A DNA stretch of 64,000 nt from Leptospira stimsonii (GTDB lineage: Bacteria > Spirochaetota > Leptospiria > Leptospirales > Leptospiraceae): the NCBI RefSeq assembly GCF_003545875.1, contig NZ_QHCS01000009.1, positions 1-64,000 on the forward strand, in the 5' to 3' direction. This document shows, one piece after another, positions 20,785 through 36,113 of the stretch. The notes below the pieces were generated by a model, which saw only the letters and a list, made by a program, of their open reading frames with translations, did no database searches and was not told the DNA's origin. The translations under genes and the position numbers were made by a program. Numbering within the stretch: the stretch's first letter is position 1; every line of letters starts with the position of its first letter.

Positions 20785-22854
20785 ATGGCCGATAAAAAAG
20801 AAAAAGTAGTCGTTTTGGGAGGAGGTTTGAGTTCGTTGGTTACGGCTTACGAAATTACTTCTCAGCCAGGTTGGGATAAAAAATACGATCTTACTTTGTA
20901 TCATATGGGTTGGAGACTCGGCGGTAAGGGAGCGAGCGGAAGAAATCAGAAAATCTACAATCGAATCGAGGAACACGGTCTACATATCTGGTTCGGCTTT
21001 TACGATCATGCGTTTCAACTCATTCAAAAATGTTATCAGGAAGTTGGTCGATCTCTCACACAACCCTTGGCGACTTGGGAGGAGGCTTTTAAACCGGCAA
21101 ATTATTTCGTCTTGGAAGAAAAAGTCAACGACGGATACGTTCCTTGGCCGATCGAATTCCCAATGAACGACCAGGTCCCCGGTGAAAGCCTGGACCTACC
21201 GGATCCAAGAAACTATCCGGGACTCATTCTAAATTATCTTCATAAGTATTACAATGACAACGCCGATTCGATTTTCCCCGAAAAGGAAGACGAAAATCAG
21301 AGCGGAATCTGGAATCAAATATTGGAATGGATCGAAGGTACGGTCGAAACGATCGGCCTTGACCTCATAGGAAATACTCTCTTCGTTCTGAAAAATCTTT
21401 TGAACAAATTCAGCTCTGATTTTCCAAAAGACCGATTCTTAAAAATCGTGGATCTTTTTGCAAAAACGCTCTGGAAGAAAGTGGAAAAACAAATCGAATC
21501 GAATACGGAGGCAAGACGTTTCTGGATCATGGTCGATTTTTCGCTCACAAATATCAAAGGGATGATCGAAGATCGTCTTTTTGAAAAAGGTTTTGAAAGT
21601 ATCGACGACTACGATTACAGAGAATGGCTAAGACATCACGGAGCGAGTGAACTCACGATCAACTCGGCGATCGTCCAAGCCATTTATGGTCTCGTTTTCG
21701 GCGGAGTGAATCAATACACTTTCGCGGCGGGAACCGCTCTCAAGGGCGCTCTCCGAATGGTCTTCACATATAAAGGCGCGGTCGCTTATAGAATGCAGGC
21801 TGGAATGGGTGATACGATCATGACCCCGCTTTACGAAATTCTAAAAAAAAGAGGCGTTAAAATCAAATTCTTTCACAGAGTTCGGGAATTGATTCCCGGA
21901 TCGGCGGACGGAAAAAACAACATACAAAGTATTCGTATCGGAAGACAGGTCACTTTGAAGGGAGAAGAATACGCTCCGCTAATCGATGTTAAAGGTCTCC
22001 CTTGCTGGCCTTCGGAACCTTTATACGATCAAATCGTAGAAGGGGAAACATTAAAAAAAGAGCATATAGATTTGGAAAACTATTGGTCTGATTGGAAGGA
22101 TAGGGAAGAAATCGTATTAGAACACGGGAGAGATTATGATCGAATCGTCTTCGGTATCTCGATCGGCGCCATCCCATTCTTATGTCCTCAAATTCTAAAT
22201 ACAAATCAGCAATGGAGACAGATGACGGAAACGATCGAAACTTGTTTGACCGACGCTTTCCAGCTTTGGATGTTTCCGGACAGCGCCGGTTTAGGATGGA
22301 AGTATTGGAAGAACGAACCTCCGATTCTTGGTTCCTTTGTGGAACCCTTCGATACTTGGTGCGACATGAGTCATCTCATCAATCGGGAATCCTGGCCGGA
22401 TTCTATGACTCCGAATCATATTGCCTATTTTTGCGGACCTTCTCCTCCCGGAACGGCTCCAAGCAATCCGCTTGCCAACCCTGACATTGAGGCAGAGATG
22501 AAAAAATTAAGAGAAAGAGTTGCGACTTTTCTAAACCAAGACGTTAGCACTCTTTGGCCGTCCGCAAGTATTCCGGGAGCCAGAGCGGAATTCAATTGGA
22601 ATCTTCTTTTGGATAAACAAGAGAAAAGTGGGGTCACTAGAATCGAGGGCCAGTATGTCCGTTTAAATATTCAGCCCACCGAGAGATATGTCTTATCCGC
22701 TAAAGGATCCACAAAATATAGACTTCCGGCGGGAATGAACGGTTATTCCAATCTTGTCATTACGGGAGATTGGATTGAAAATCCGATCTTAAACGCAGGC
22801 TGTGTGGAAAGCACCGTTGTAAGCGGTATCGAAGCGGCGAAATGTTTTCTCTGA
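20785..22854 (+). CDS. FAD-dependent oxidoreductase, amine-oxidase/desaturase-like
   Basis: A 689-residue flavoprotein. The N-terminal Rossmann motif VVVLGGGLSSLVTAYEI (residues 8-24) and the following GWRLGGKGASGRN, with Glu-His-Gly-Leu-His in RIEEHGLHIWFG, match the NAD(P)/FAD-binding amine-oxidase and phytoene-desaturase group; the end ITGDWIENPILNAGCVESTVVSGIEAA is the usual C-terminal FAD-contact segment. The central 150-residue insertion makes it longer than common desaturases. The substrate is unknown; the ADC-like neighbour suggests modification of an acyl, polyketide or isoprenoid compound. The palindrome at 20728-20747 sits in its leader. Confidence 0.82.
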   Translation: MADKKEKVVVLGGGLSSLVTAYEITSQPGWDKKYDLTLYHMGWRLGGKGASGRNQKIYNRIEEHGLHIWFGFYDHAFQLIQKCYQEVGRSLTQPLATWEEAFKPANYFVLEEKVNDGYVPWPIEFPMNDQVPGESLDLPDPRNYPGLILNYLHKYYNDNADSIFPEKEDENQSGIWNQILEWIEGTVETIGLDLIGNTLFVLKNLLNKFSSDFPKDRFLKIVDLFAKTLWKKVEKQIESNTEARRFWIMVDFSLTNIKGMIEDRLFEKGFESIDDYDYREWLRHHGASELTINSAIVQAIYGLVFGGVNQYTFAAGTALKGALRMVFTYKGAVAYRMQAGMGDTIMTPLYEILKKRGVKIKFFHRVRELIPGSADGKNNIQSIRIGRQVTLKGEEYAPLIDVKGLPCWPSEPLYDQIVEGETLKKEHIDLENYWSDWKDREEIVLEHGRDYDRIVFGISIGAIPFLCPQILNTNQQWRQMTETIETCLTDAFQLWMFPDSAGLGWKYWKNEPPILGSFVEPFDTWCDMSHLINRESWPDSMTPNHIAYFCGPSPPGTAPSNPLANPDIEAEMKKLRERVATFLNQDVSTLWPSASIPGARAEFNWNLLLDKQEKSGVTRIEGQYVRLNIQPTERYVLSAKGSTKYRLPAGMNGYSNLVITGDWIENPILNAGCVESTVVSGIEAAKCFL

Positions 22855-22875
22855 TTTTCCGAAATCAATTTTTTT
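22853..22875 (+). terminator. Weak intrinsic terminator candidate
   Basis: GATTT and AAATC form a short stem around TCCG, overlapping the stop of the FAD-oxidoreductase gene, followed by a run of seven T. The stem is AT-rich and only five pairs long, so read-through to the signalling gene is likely. Confidence 0.3.
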
Positions 22876-22919
22876 CTTTTTGATTTTAATCCTAGGGAGA
22901 ATATCACAGTTCTTCCAGG

Positions 22920-25900
22920 ATGGAACTCCCCGGCTTTGAAACCTTCGAATCCTTTTCCATTGATCATCAGTTTCTGATATACAGATCTCTGGATCAAAGA
23001 TCGGGGAAGCACGTTCTCCTCAAAATCCTACGTCAGAAGAATCCTTCGCGCAAAGATATTCAGAAGATTCATCACGATTTTAGAATTTCTAGTTTTGCTA
23101 AAGGGCCTAGGATCCAGAATTCCCTCGAATTAATCCGACATGAGGACCTTCCGGTCCTCGTCATCGAAGATAACGGATCGGTTCCTCTTTCGAGAATGTA
23201 TCCAAATGGTGTTAATTCTGTTGAGAAATTTTTTGAGATTGCCATGAGTATATCTTTAGCGCTCAAAGAAATTCATGAAAAAAGAATTCTACACCAAGCG
23301 CTTCGTCCGGGTAATATCTGGATTCAACCAGAGACGGGGATCGCGAGAATCACCGATTTTTCATCTGCTACTTTCTCCGGGAAAGACACGTCACCTTCCA
23401 TTACACCCGATTTATCCGTCGAAGTTCTGTCCTATCTTCCGCCCGAGTTGACCGGAAGACTTTCTCGAGTCCTCGACCTACGAACCGATTTCTATTCTTT
23501 GGGAATCATCTTTTATCAGATGATCACCGGGATGTTGCCTTTTGTCTCCAAAGATAGGAACGAAATTCTGCACGCGCACCTAGCACGAAGACCCGCCTTA
23601 GTCCACACTCTTCGCGACGATCTTCCGGTTTCCATTTCGCTTATCATTGCAAAACTTTTGGAAAAAGATCCGGAACAACGTTATGCGTCTATTAACGGCC
23701 TAATCTACGACCTCGAACTTTCCCGCAAAGAACAGAATAATGAAAACGACGGCGCGGTTTTTGTTCCCGGAACGAGAGACGTCCCTGAATTGAGTTTTGA
23801 TCCTTCCGCGTTATACGGAAGAGACCGAGAAAAGACGGTCTTGGAATCCTCTTTGGATAAAGTTTTCCGAGGCGAAACCGGTTTGGTCTTGATCACAGGC
23901 GATTCAGGTTCCGGAAAATCGGCCTTGGCGAAATCGTTTTTAAAGAGTATCTCTGAAAGAGGCGGAATCGTTGTTCAAGGAAAATTCGATCAGTATGAAA
24001 CTTCGGTTCCTTTCGGAGGATTGATCCATTCTCTTAGAGATCTCGTTTCTATCTATTTATCGAAACCAGAAAAGGACATCAAAGAATTCAAAAAACTCAT
24101 TCTACAATATACCGGTGCCAACGGAAAAATCCTTTTGAATCAGATTCCTGAATTGGAATTCATCATCGGACCTCAACCTGAATTGGCGGAATTACCTCCG
24201 GACGAAAACAGAAACAGATTTTACTTCACGCTTCGAAACTTTATCAGAGCAATCTCGGAAATGAGCCGTCCTCTGGTCCTCTACATGGACGACCTTCAAT
24301 GGTCGGATCCGGCGAGTCTTAAGCTGATAGAGACTTTTTTGATTTATTCAAAAATTAAGAATTTCTTATGTATTCTTTCTTATAGACCCGAGGCGACCGA
24401 AAAGAGTAACGCGTTCTCGGAAATTTTAGAATCCTTAGAAAGCAACAAGGTTCAAAAAAGTCTGATCACTGTCGATCCTCTGGACGAAGAAAGTATCTAT
24501 CGCCTTTTACAGGATTTAGCTCCGGGACCGGAAGAGGAAATTCGAGCCGTATCCTCCATCCTTCATAAAAAAACGCTCGGGAATCCTTTCGCGATCGTTC
24601 AATTGCTTCGAACTTCGGAAAAAACCAATTCAATCTCGTATCAATTCGAGACGAAACTTTGGAAATGGGATAATGAAAAAGCGCTCCAGCTTCCGGTTGC
24701 GGATAACGTGATTGACCTTCTGTGTCAAAGGATCAGAGATCTTTCTCCGGGCGTCCAGGAACTTCTCGGTGTTTGTTCTTGTCTCGGTGAAAGGTTCACT
24801 TCCGGATTTATTTCTAAATTACATTTTTTTGATGCGGGAAAACTCAATCAGATACTTTGGGAAGCGGTAAGAGAAGGACTTTTGGCTCCTTCACACAATC
24901 AAGACCATTCCCTATTCGAAGAGAATGTTTCTGCCGAGCAGGCGTTCGGTTTTTCACACGACCGAGTACAACAGGCCGCTTATAGCCTTTTGGAAGAATT
25001 GAAAAGAAAGGAATTTCATAAGAAGGTAGGAATCGCACTCCTCAACTTACACGGACCGAATCCGAAAAACCGAGTTCTTTTTCAAATAACGAACCACCTC
25101 AATCAGTCGAAAGAGATTTTAGAAGAGAACTCTCTTAGAAAAAAACTAACGCTTCTAAATTATAAGGCCGGTCTTCAAGCAAAGAGCTCCGGTTCTTACG
25201 AAAGCTCACTTCAATACTTAAACTCAGCCTTGAACTCTTTGGACCAAGAGGCTATGATTAACGACCTCGAGTTGTATTCCAACGTGATTTTGGAAACCGC
25301 AGAAACGGAATACCTCCTGAATAACTACGAAAGAACAATGCAACTTTTAGAATCATTAGAAAATCTGCATCTTCCGGATCTACAATACATCCGCGCGGAC
25401 GCGATTCAGGTAAGGCTCTATTCTAAAATGAATAAGGTTGAAAACGCAGTCCTCGCCGGTCTTAGAGCGATGAGACGTTTTAAGATCAACATACCTTCGT
25501 CTCCTCTCCGAGTCACTTTGGTTCTATTTAAAGAACTTTTTCTTTCCATGATCCTTTCCAAAGGAAAAACCGACATCGAGCTCGTAAACGTTAGGGAAAA
25601 TGGAGAACAGGAATATCAGGCTTTGATCGATCTTTTTGCCGATCTCGGACCCTCAGCCTTTACCTATAACCAGAACTTGTTTGCCCTCATTGTATTAAAA
25701 ATGTTTAATACGTCTTTGACAAAGGGAGTTTCCAGAAGTAGTCCGATCGCTTACAGCGGTTACGGAATGATCGTAAACCAGGCTCTCAAAGATTTGGACC
25801 AAGCTGTTCGATATTCGAAACTTGCGATGGATCTGAATGATAAAATCCCTTTCGATTTGGTGAAATGGAAAGTTCAGTACGTTTATTCCGCGTATCTTTG

Positions 25901-28130
25901 TCATTGGAAAAGACATATCACCTTGGATATCAGTCTTCTTGACGACGTCCACAACGGCGCGCTACAAAACGGGGATATCTTTTACGCCGGTTTTAGCATA
26001 CAAGCAAAAACTCAGAAAAAGATTTTCGCTTCCTTCCCGATCGAAGAATTGTTAAACGACATTGTGAATGCGGACCAATATTTTACTGCATCCAGAGACA
26101 ACTTTGCCTTCACGATCGCCAAAAGCTCCCATCAGCTGATCAAAGCGCTTGCGGGGAAAACGGATTCACCCGATTCGCTCGACGACGAGAACTTTCACAG
26201 CAAAGAATTCGAAAACGGGATTTTGGAAGATAAAAATTTTACAGCTCTTTCCTATTACTATCACGATCTCACAAAGTTATATTACTTTTCCGGTAATTTT
26301 CAGAAAGGATTGGAAGCAGGACAACAAGGAGAAAAGTTAATTCAGAATGCCTTCGGCTTGATTCCTTATGCGGAATTTTGGTTTTATTACGGCCTTACGA
26401 TTTTGGAAAACTTCAAAGACTTTTCTTTCTCGAATCGAACAAAATTTTCCAAAAAGCTGAAGTTGATCCTTTCCCTTTTCACAAAATGGAGTAAGGATTG
26501 TCCTGAAAACTTCATGGGCCATCTGGAACTTCTCAAAGCGGAGGTCGATAGAAACAAGGGAAAAATCGGCGAGACGATTTCGGGTTACGAAAGAGCGATT
26601 AAGCTTTTTCAGGAATCCGGATTTTTATCTTTTCAAGCCCTTTCCTGTGAAATCGCCGCGAAGTTCCACTATCAGAGCGGGAATTTTTCATTAGGAAATC
26701 ATTATATTCAGCATTCAATCGATCTTTATACCAGATGGGGAGCGTCCACGAAAGTGGAGGATTTAGAAAGCCGCTTTTCAAGCCGTTTGGATCTTTCTCT
26801 TTCTCCGGAAGCGATCGGACGGAAGATACAAAATCAAACACCCGATTTAGACCAGGAAATCATTCTAAAAACATACAATCTACTTTCCGGAGAAATCGTC
26901 TTAGACAATCTTCTAAAAAAATTGATACAAATTGCAATGGAAACGGCCGGCGCAACGAGAGCGATTTACTTTCATTTACATAATAAAAATCTAATGGTGT
27001 ATTTGGCAGGACAAAGCGGAGAAGACGGAATCGTAGTTGAAAATCTTCCCGAACTTGAGGAAACCCAGTATCCGGTTTCTTATCTTAACTACGTCTTTCG
27101 AACCGGTAAGATGATCTCCACGAACGGATTCGATTCTTCTTCCATTAAAGATTTTACGGATCAATACATCAAAGAGAAAAGACCGCAGTCCGTCATTTGT
27201 ATCCCGCTTGTCCACGCCGGCGGACTCAAAGGGGTTCTTTATCTTGAGAACCAACTCGTCAAAGGGATTTTTACGGAAAATCGAATTCAAACCTTAGAAC
27301 TCATCGCAGGCCAAGCGGCGATCTCGATCGAAAACGCGAATTTATACGCCGAACTGGAGGAGAAAGTCGTAGAAAGAACATCCGAACTCAACAATACGAT
27401 CAATTTAATTCAAAAAGATCTTCTCTATGCACAGAAAATTCAAGACCGGATTCTCCCCAAACCGGAAGCTACGTTAGGCGGAATTTATATCCTTACGAAA
27501 TACATTCCTATGAACGAGGTCGGAGGGGATATCTATGATTACGCCGAAATATCACCGGGCAAAATAAGAATTTTCCTCGCGGATGCGACGGGTCATGGAG
27601 TTCAAGCCGCGTTAGTCACCATGTTGATCAAATCCGAGTATGAAAGTCTAAAGTATTTGGATCTGCCTCCGGGTGAGGTCATTTCGGAGCTCAATAAAGA
27701 AATCATCGCAAAATACAGCGCGATCAAATCCTTTTTTAGTTGTCTCATAGCGGACGTCGATACCTCCGAAGGAACCCTTTCCTATTCGGCGGCGGGGCAC
27801 CCCGACCAATTTTGTCTTACTGGAAGCACGGTCACAAGACTTTCCAAAAGCGGCCCCATCATCGGAATTTCGGATAATGTTAAATACCAATCACAATTCT
27901 TGGAGATTACGAAAGGTGACAAAATGTTTTTCTTCTCCGATGGAATCGTGGAAGAATTCAACGCTTTCGAAGAGGAATTCGGAGAAGAACGCCTTCTCGA
28001 TTCGATACTCAAGGAATCCTCAAAATCCATTCCCGATCTCGTCAAATCGATATTTGGCGATTTGGAAGCGTTTCTTTCCGGACAAAAGACGCAGGATGAT
28101 ATCACGTTTTTATCCGTCGAAGTTCTTTAA
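22920..28130 (+). CDS. Kinase-like / AAA ATPase / GAF / SpoIIE phosphatase multidomain protein
   Basis: A 1736-residue cytoplasmic signalling protein. Residues about 10-270 are a Ser/Thr-kinase fold: Lys35 in VLLKIL and Asp146 in TDFSS are kept, but the HRD catalytic Asp is Ala127 in HQALRPGN and DFG reads DFS. Residues about 290-560 form an AAA/STAND-type ATPase with Walker A GDSGSGKSAL near 325 and Walker B VLYMDDLQWSD. A long helical-repeat region (about 640-1290) follows, then a GAF domain (about 1325-1480), a coiled-coil linker and a C-terminal SpoIIE PP2C phosphatase (GGDIYDY, ADATGHGVQAAL, FFFSDGIVEEF). This architecture is common in bacteria for stress or anti-sigma control. The ligand and target are unknown. 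The Shine-Dalgarno is weak. Confidence 0.9.
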   Translation: MELPGFETFESFSIDHQFLIYRSLDQRSGKHVLLKILRQKNPSRKDIQKIHHDFRISSFAKGPRIQNSLELIRHEDLPVLVIEDNGSVPLSRMYPNGVNSVEKFFEIAMSISLALKEIHEKRILHQALRPGNIWIQPETGIARITDFSSATFSGKDTSPSITPDLSVEVLSYLPPELTGRLSRVLDLRTDFYSLGIIFYQMITGMLPFVSKDRNEILHAHLARRPALVHTLRDDLPVSISLIIAKLLEKDPEQRYASINGLIYDLELSRKEQNNENDGAVFVPGTRDVPELSFDPSALYGRDREKTVLESSLDKVFRGETGLVLITGDSGSGKSALAKSFLKSISERGGIVVQGKFDQYETSVPFGGLIHSLRDLVSIYLSKPEKDIKEFKKLILQYTGANGKILLNQIPELEFIIGPQPELAELPPDENRNRFYFTLRNFIRAISEMSRPLVLYMDDLQWSDPASLKLIETFLIYSKIKNFLCILSYRPEATEKSNAFSEILESLESNKVQKSLITVDPLDEESIYRLLQDLAPGPEEEIRAVSSILHKKTLGNPFAIVQLLRTSEKTNSISYQFETKLWKWDNEKALQLPVADNVIDLLCQRIRDLSPGVQELLGVCSCLGERFTSGFISKLHFFDAGKLNQILWEAVREGLLAPSHNQDHSLFEENVSAEQAFGFSHDRVQQAAYSLLEELKRKEFHKKVGIALLNLHGPNPKNRVLFQITNHLNQSKEILEENSLRKKLTLLNYKAGLQAKSSGSYESSLQYLNSALNSLDQEAMINDLELYSNVILETAETEYLLNNYERTMQLLESLENLHLPDLQYIRADAIQVRLYSKMNKVENAVLAGLRAMRRFKINIPSSPLRVTLVLFKELFLSMILSKGKTDIELVNVRENGEQEYQALIDLFADLGPSAFTYNQNLFALIVLKMFNTSLTKGVSRSSPIAYSGYGMIVNQALKDLDQAVRYSKLAMDLNDKIPFDLVKWKVQYVYSAYLCHWKRHITLDISLLDDVHNGALQNGDIFYAGFSIQAKTQKKIFASFPIEELLNDIVNADQYFTASRDNFAFTIAKSSHQLIKALAGKTDSPDSLDDENFHSKEFENGILEDKNFTALSYYYHDLTKLYYFSGNFQKGLEAGQQGEKLIQNAFGLIPYAEFWFYYGLTILENFKDFSFSNRTKFSKKLKLILSLFTKWSKDCPENFMGHLELLKAEVDRNKGKIGETISGYERAIKLFQESGFLSFQALSCEIAAKFHYQSGNFSLGNHYIQHSIDLYTRWGASTKVEDLESRFSSRLDLSLSPEAIGRKIQNQTPDLDQEIILKTYNLLSGEIVLDNLLKKLIQIAMETAGATRAIYFHLHNKNLMVYLAGQSGEDGIVVENLPELEETQYPVSYLNYVFRTGKMISTNGFDSSSIKDFTDQYIKEKRPQSVICIPLVHAGGLKGVLYLENQLVKGIFTENRIQTLELIAGQAAISIENANLYAELEEKVVERTSELNNTINLIQKDLLYAQKIQDRILPKPEATLGGIYILTKYIPMNEVGGDIYDYAEISPGKIRIFLADATGHGVQAALVTMLIKSEYESLKYLDLPPGEVISELNKEIIAKYSAIKSFFSCLIADVDTSEGTLSYSAAGHPDQFCLTGSTVTRLSKSGPIIGISDNVKYQSQFLEITKGDKMFFFSDGIVEEFNAFEEEFGEERLLDSILKESSKSIPDLVKSIFGDLEAFLSGQKTQDDITFLSVEVL

Positions 28131-28320
28131 AACTTAACAATTTCTTAACTACGATTTCCGTTCCTTAAGCTCGCATAGATTGACTCTTTCCTCGCTTCAT
28201 GATCTACTTGGAGTATGAACCTATCCTTCCCTTTTCGGTTTCCTTTCGAAATACGAGCCCAGTTCGCAAACTCCCCTCTTACAAATTTGGATATTTAGAT
28301 AATTCAGGATATATAATATT
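28131..28320 (+). promoter_or_regulatory. Upstream region of the kdp operon
   Basis: The 190-base gap before kdpF should contain the potassium-regulated promoter and the KdpE site. Two CTTAAC repeats occur at its left end (about 28134 and 28145). A TTGACT at 28179 could be a -35 element, but no well-spaced TATAAT follows. AGGA at about 28307 serves kdpF. The assignment as control region rests on position. Confidence 0.35.
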
Positions 28321-28410
28321 ATGAACTTAGAAACAACTATCGCCTTATCCCTAGGAGGGATCTGTCTTGTATATCTGGTTTATTCCATTTTTAAACCGGA
28401 AAAATTTTAA
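28321..28410 (+). CDS. kdpF: KdpF, small subunit of the K+-transporting Kdp ATPase
   Basis: A 29-residue single-span membrane peptide (MNLETTIALSLGGICLVYLV, then YSIFKPEKF). Length, the single hydrophobic helix, the YSIFKPEKF ending and the position directly before kdpA match KdpF, which stabilises the KdpABC complex. It ends nine bases before the kdpA start, whose ribosome site AAGGAGA follows the stop. Confidence 0.93.
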   Translation: MNLETTIALSLGGICLVYLVYSIFKPEKF

Positions 28411-28419
28411 GGAGAATCT

Positions 28420-30093
28420 ATGGCAACGGAATGGATCCAACTCTCGATTTTTCTTTTTTCGATCGTAATCCTGTCCCCTTTACTGGGAGCCTGGCTTTTT
28501 CAAGTCTTTCACGCGCCGGGAACTCCGAGGATCGAGGCAGGTTTTTATAAAATTTGCGGAATCGACCCGAAAAAAAATATGGACTGGAAAGAATACGCCG
28601 CTTCCCTTCTTATATTCAATCTTCTTGGATTCTTGACTCTTTTTGGAATATTATTATTTCAGAATATTCTTCCGATGAATCCGGAAAATGTAAACGGCCT
28701 CAATCCTTTTCTGGCTTTTAATACTGCCGTCAGTTTTGTTACGAATACAAACTGGCAGGCATATTCAGGAGAAGCCGCTTTGAGTTATTTCTCTCAGTCC
28801 ATCGGACTTACCGCGCAAAACTTTCTCAGCGCGGCGACCGGTCTCTGTGTTCTTTTGGCGCTTGCACGAGGACTTTCTTCAAACGCAAAGTCGAACCTTG
28901 GAAACTTTTGGAGAGATTTAATCCGGGGAACGATTTATATTCTTCTTCCATTGTCCTTCCTTTTGGCTCTGGCGTTGGTAAGCACGGGTGTGGTCCAGAC
29001 GTTCTCCGAGTATTTGACCGCGACCACTTTGGAGGGAAATCCACAGACCGTTCCCTTGGGTCCGGCCGCTTCCCAGATCGCGATCAAACAGCTTGGCACA
29101 AACGGTGGTGGATTTTTCGGAGTCAATAGCGCTCACCCGTTCGAAAACCCGACACCGATCTCCAATTTTCTTCAGATGCTATCGATTCTACTTCTTCCGG
29201 GTGCTTGTGTTTTCTTATACGGTAGGATTATCGGGAACGTTAAACACGCTTGGGTGATATTCTCCGTCATGGTCACTATTTTCTGTATTGGAGTGTTGAC
29301 CGTATGGTCCTCGGAGTCGTCGTTCCAACCTCTTTCGGGAACGAATGGTTTCTGGGAAGGAAAAGAAACACGATTCGGTATCCTAAACAGCGCCCTCTGG
29401 GAAGTGGCGACTACGGTGGCGTCTAACGGATCCGTGAACTCGATGCACGACAGTTTTTCTCCCATCGGCGGTTTAGTAGGAATGTTGAATATTCAGATCG
29501 GAGAAGTGATCTTCGGAGGTGTCGGCGCCGGTATGTATGGAATGGTATTGTTCATTCTACTTACCGTGTTTTTGAGCGGCATCATGGTCGGTCGCAGTCC
29601 TGAATACATGGGGAAAAAAATAGAAAAAAAAGAAATCCAAATGTCTATATTAGGAATTCTTTTACCTTCCACTGTTATCCTTCTCTTTACTGCTATTGCG
29701 GTCAGCCTGCCGCAGGGAATCGCCTCCTTATCAAACAAAGGCCCTCACGGTCTTTCCGAAATTCTTTACGCATTCTCTTCCGGTGCCGGCAATAACGGCT
29801 CCGCCTTCGCAGGGTTAGCCGTCGATACCCCCTTCTACAATTCTATGTTGGGAATCGCAATGTTGATCGGAAGATTCGGAGTTATTCTTCCAGTGCTGGC
29901 GATCGCAGGAAGCTCCGCTTCCAAAAAAAGATCCGAAGTGATTTCAGAAGGCTCTTTTTCGACGGACGGCGGAACCTTCTATATTCTTCTTTTATCCGTA
30001 ATCATCATCGTGGGAGCGCTGACTTTTTTTCCGGCGTTGACAATCGGCCCAATACTTGAGCATTTTCTAATGTTACAAGGTAGAACTTTTTAA
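28420..30093 (+). CDS. kdpA: KdpA, potassium-binding channel-like subunit
   Basis: A 557-residue inner-membrane protein with about ten membrane segments, the K+-selective subunit of the KdpFABC pump. Family signatures include TNTNWQAYSGE, KQLGTNGGGFFGVNSAHPFENP and SGAGNNGSAFAGL, the selectivity-filter-like segments of KdpA. Length is normal. A strong ribosome site (TAAGGAGAATCT) precedes the ATG, and kdpB starts ten bases after the stop. The operon supplies high-affinity potassium uptake when K+ is scarce. Confidence 0.97.
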   Translation: MATEWIQLSIFLFSIVILSPLLGAWLFQVFHAPGTPRIEAGFYKICGIDPKKNMDWKEYAASLLIFNLLGFLTLFGILLFQNILPMNPENVNGLNPFLAFNTAVSFVTNTNWQAYSGEAALSYFSQSIGLTAQNFLSAATGLCVLLALARGLSSNAKSNLGNFWRDLIRGTIYILLPLSFLLALALVSTGVVQTFSEYLTATTLEGNPQTVPLGPAASQIAIKQLGTNGGGFFGVNSAHPFENPTPISNFLQMLSILLLPGACVFLYGRIIGNVKHAWVIFSVMVTIFCIGVLTVWSSESSFQPLSGTNGFWEGKETRFGILNSALWEVATTVASNGSVNSMHDSFSPIGGLVGMLNIQIGEVIFGGVGAGMYGMVLFILLTVFLSGIMVGRSPEYMGKKIEKKEIQMSILGILLPSTVILLFTAIAVSLPQGIASLSNKGPHGLSEILYAFSSGAGNNGSAFAGLAVDTPFYNSMLGIAMLIGRFGVILPVLAIAGSSASKKRSEVISEGSFSTDGGTFYILLLSVIIIVGALTFFPALTIGPILEHFLMLQGRTF

Positions 30094-30103
30094 GGAGAAT
30101 CGG

Positions 30104-32188
<2,085 letters not shown>

Positions 32189-32198
32189 GGTGAATTTT

Positions 32199-32777
32199 AT
32201 GTTAAACTCGATAACAATCGCAATCAGAACCTTATTCTTTCTAATATTCATAACGGGAGTCTTTTACCCGATCGTAGTGACTGGATTTTCAGAGCGACTA
32301 TTCCCCTTTCAATCCGGAGGAAGTCTGATCCGATCGAACGAAAAAGAACTGCTGGGATCGGAATTATTAGCACAGAAGTTTACAAAAGATGAATATTTTT
32401 GGCCGAGGCCTTCTGCCGCGGATTTTGCGACTGTCGCTTCCGGAGCTTCCAATCATAGCGCGACTAACGCGTCTTTCAAGGCAAAAGTGGAGGAAAGAAA
32501 AAATTACCTACTCAAAAAACATCCCGATCAAACGAGCGTCCCTCCTGATCTTCTTTTTGCATCGGGTTCCGGCCTGGATCCTCATATCAGCCCCGCCTCC
32601 GCGTATTTTCAAGTGCAAAGAGTTGCAACGGCAAGAAGATTGAATTCTGATCAAATCTTGGAATTGAAAAAACTTTTGGAACAATCGACTGAAAAACCAT
32701 CTTTCGGTTTTATCGGAGAGAAACGTATCAATGTTCTCAGATTGAACTTGAATCTGAATTCCAAATTCGGAAGATAA
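32199..32777 (+). CDS. kdpC: KdpC, accessory subunit of the Kdp ATPase
   Basis: A 192-residue protein with one N-terminal membrane segment and a periplasmic domain, the KdpC subunit. Conserved parts include GSELLAQKFTKDEYFWPRPSAADFATVASGASNH, DLLFASGSGLDPHISPASA and RVATARRL. The ATG at 32199 is preferred over the GTG at 32190 because GAGG lies eight bases before it. The gene overlaps nothing and is followed by kdpD after five bases. Confidence 0.96.
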   Translation: MLNSITIAIRTLFFLIFITGVFYPIVVTGFSERLFPFQSGGSLIRSNEKELLGSELLAQKFTKDEYFWPRPSAADFATVASGASNHSATNASFKAKVEERKNYLLKKHPDQTSVPPDLLFASGSGLDPHISPASAYFQVQRVATARRLNSDQILELKKLLEQSTEKPSFGFIGEKRINVLRLNLNLNSKFGR

Positions 32778-32782
32778 GATCC

Positions 32783-35410
<2,628 letters not shown>

Positions 35411-35414
35411 AAAC

Positions 35415-36098
<684 letters not shown>

Positions 36099-36113
36099 TT
36101 AATTTCGAAAAAA

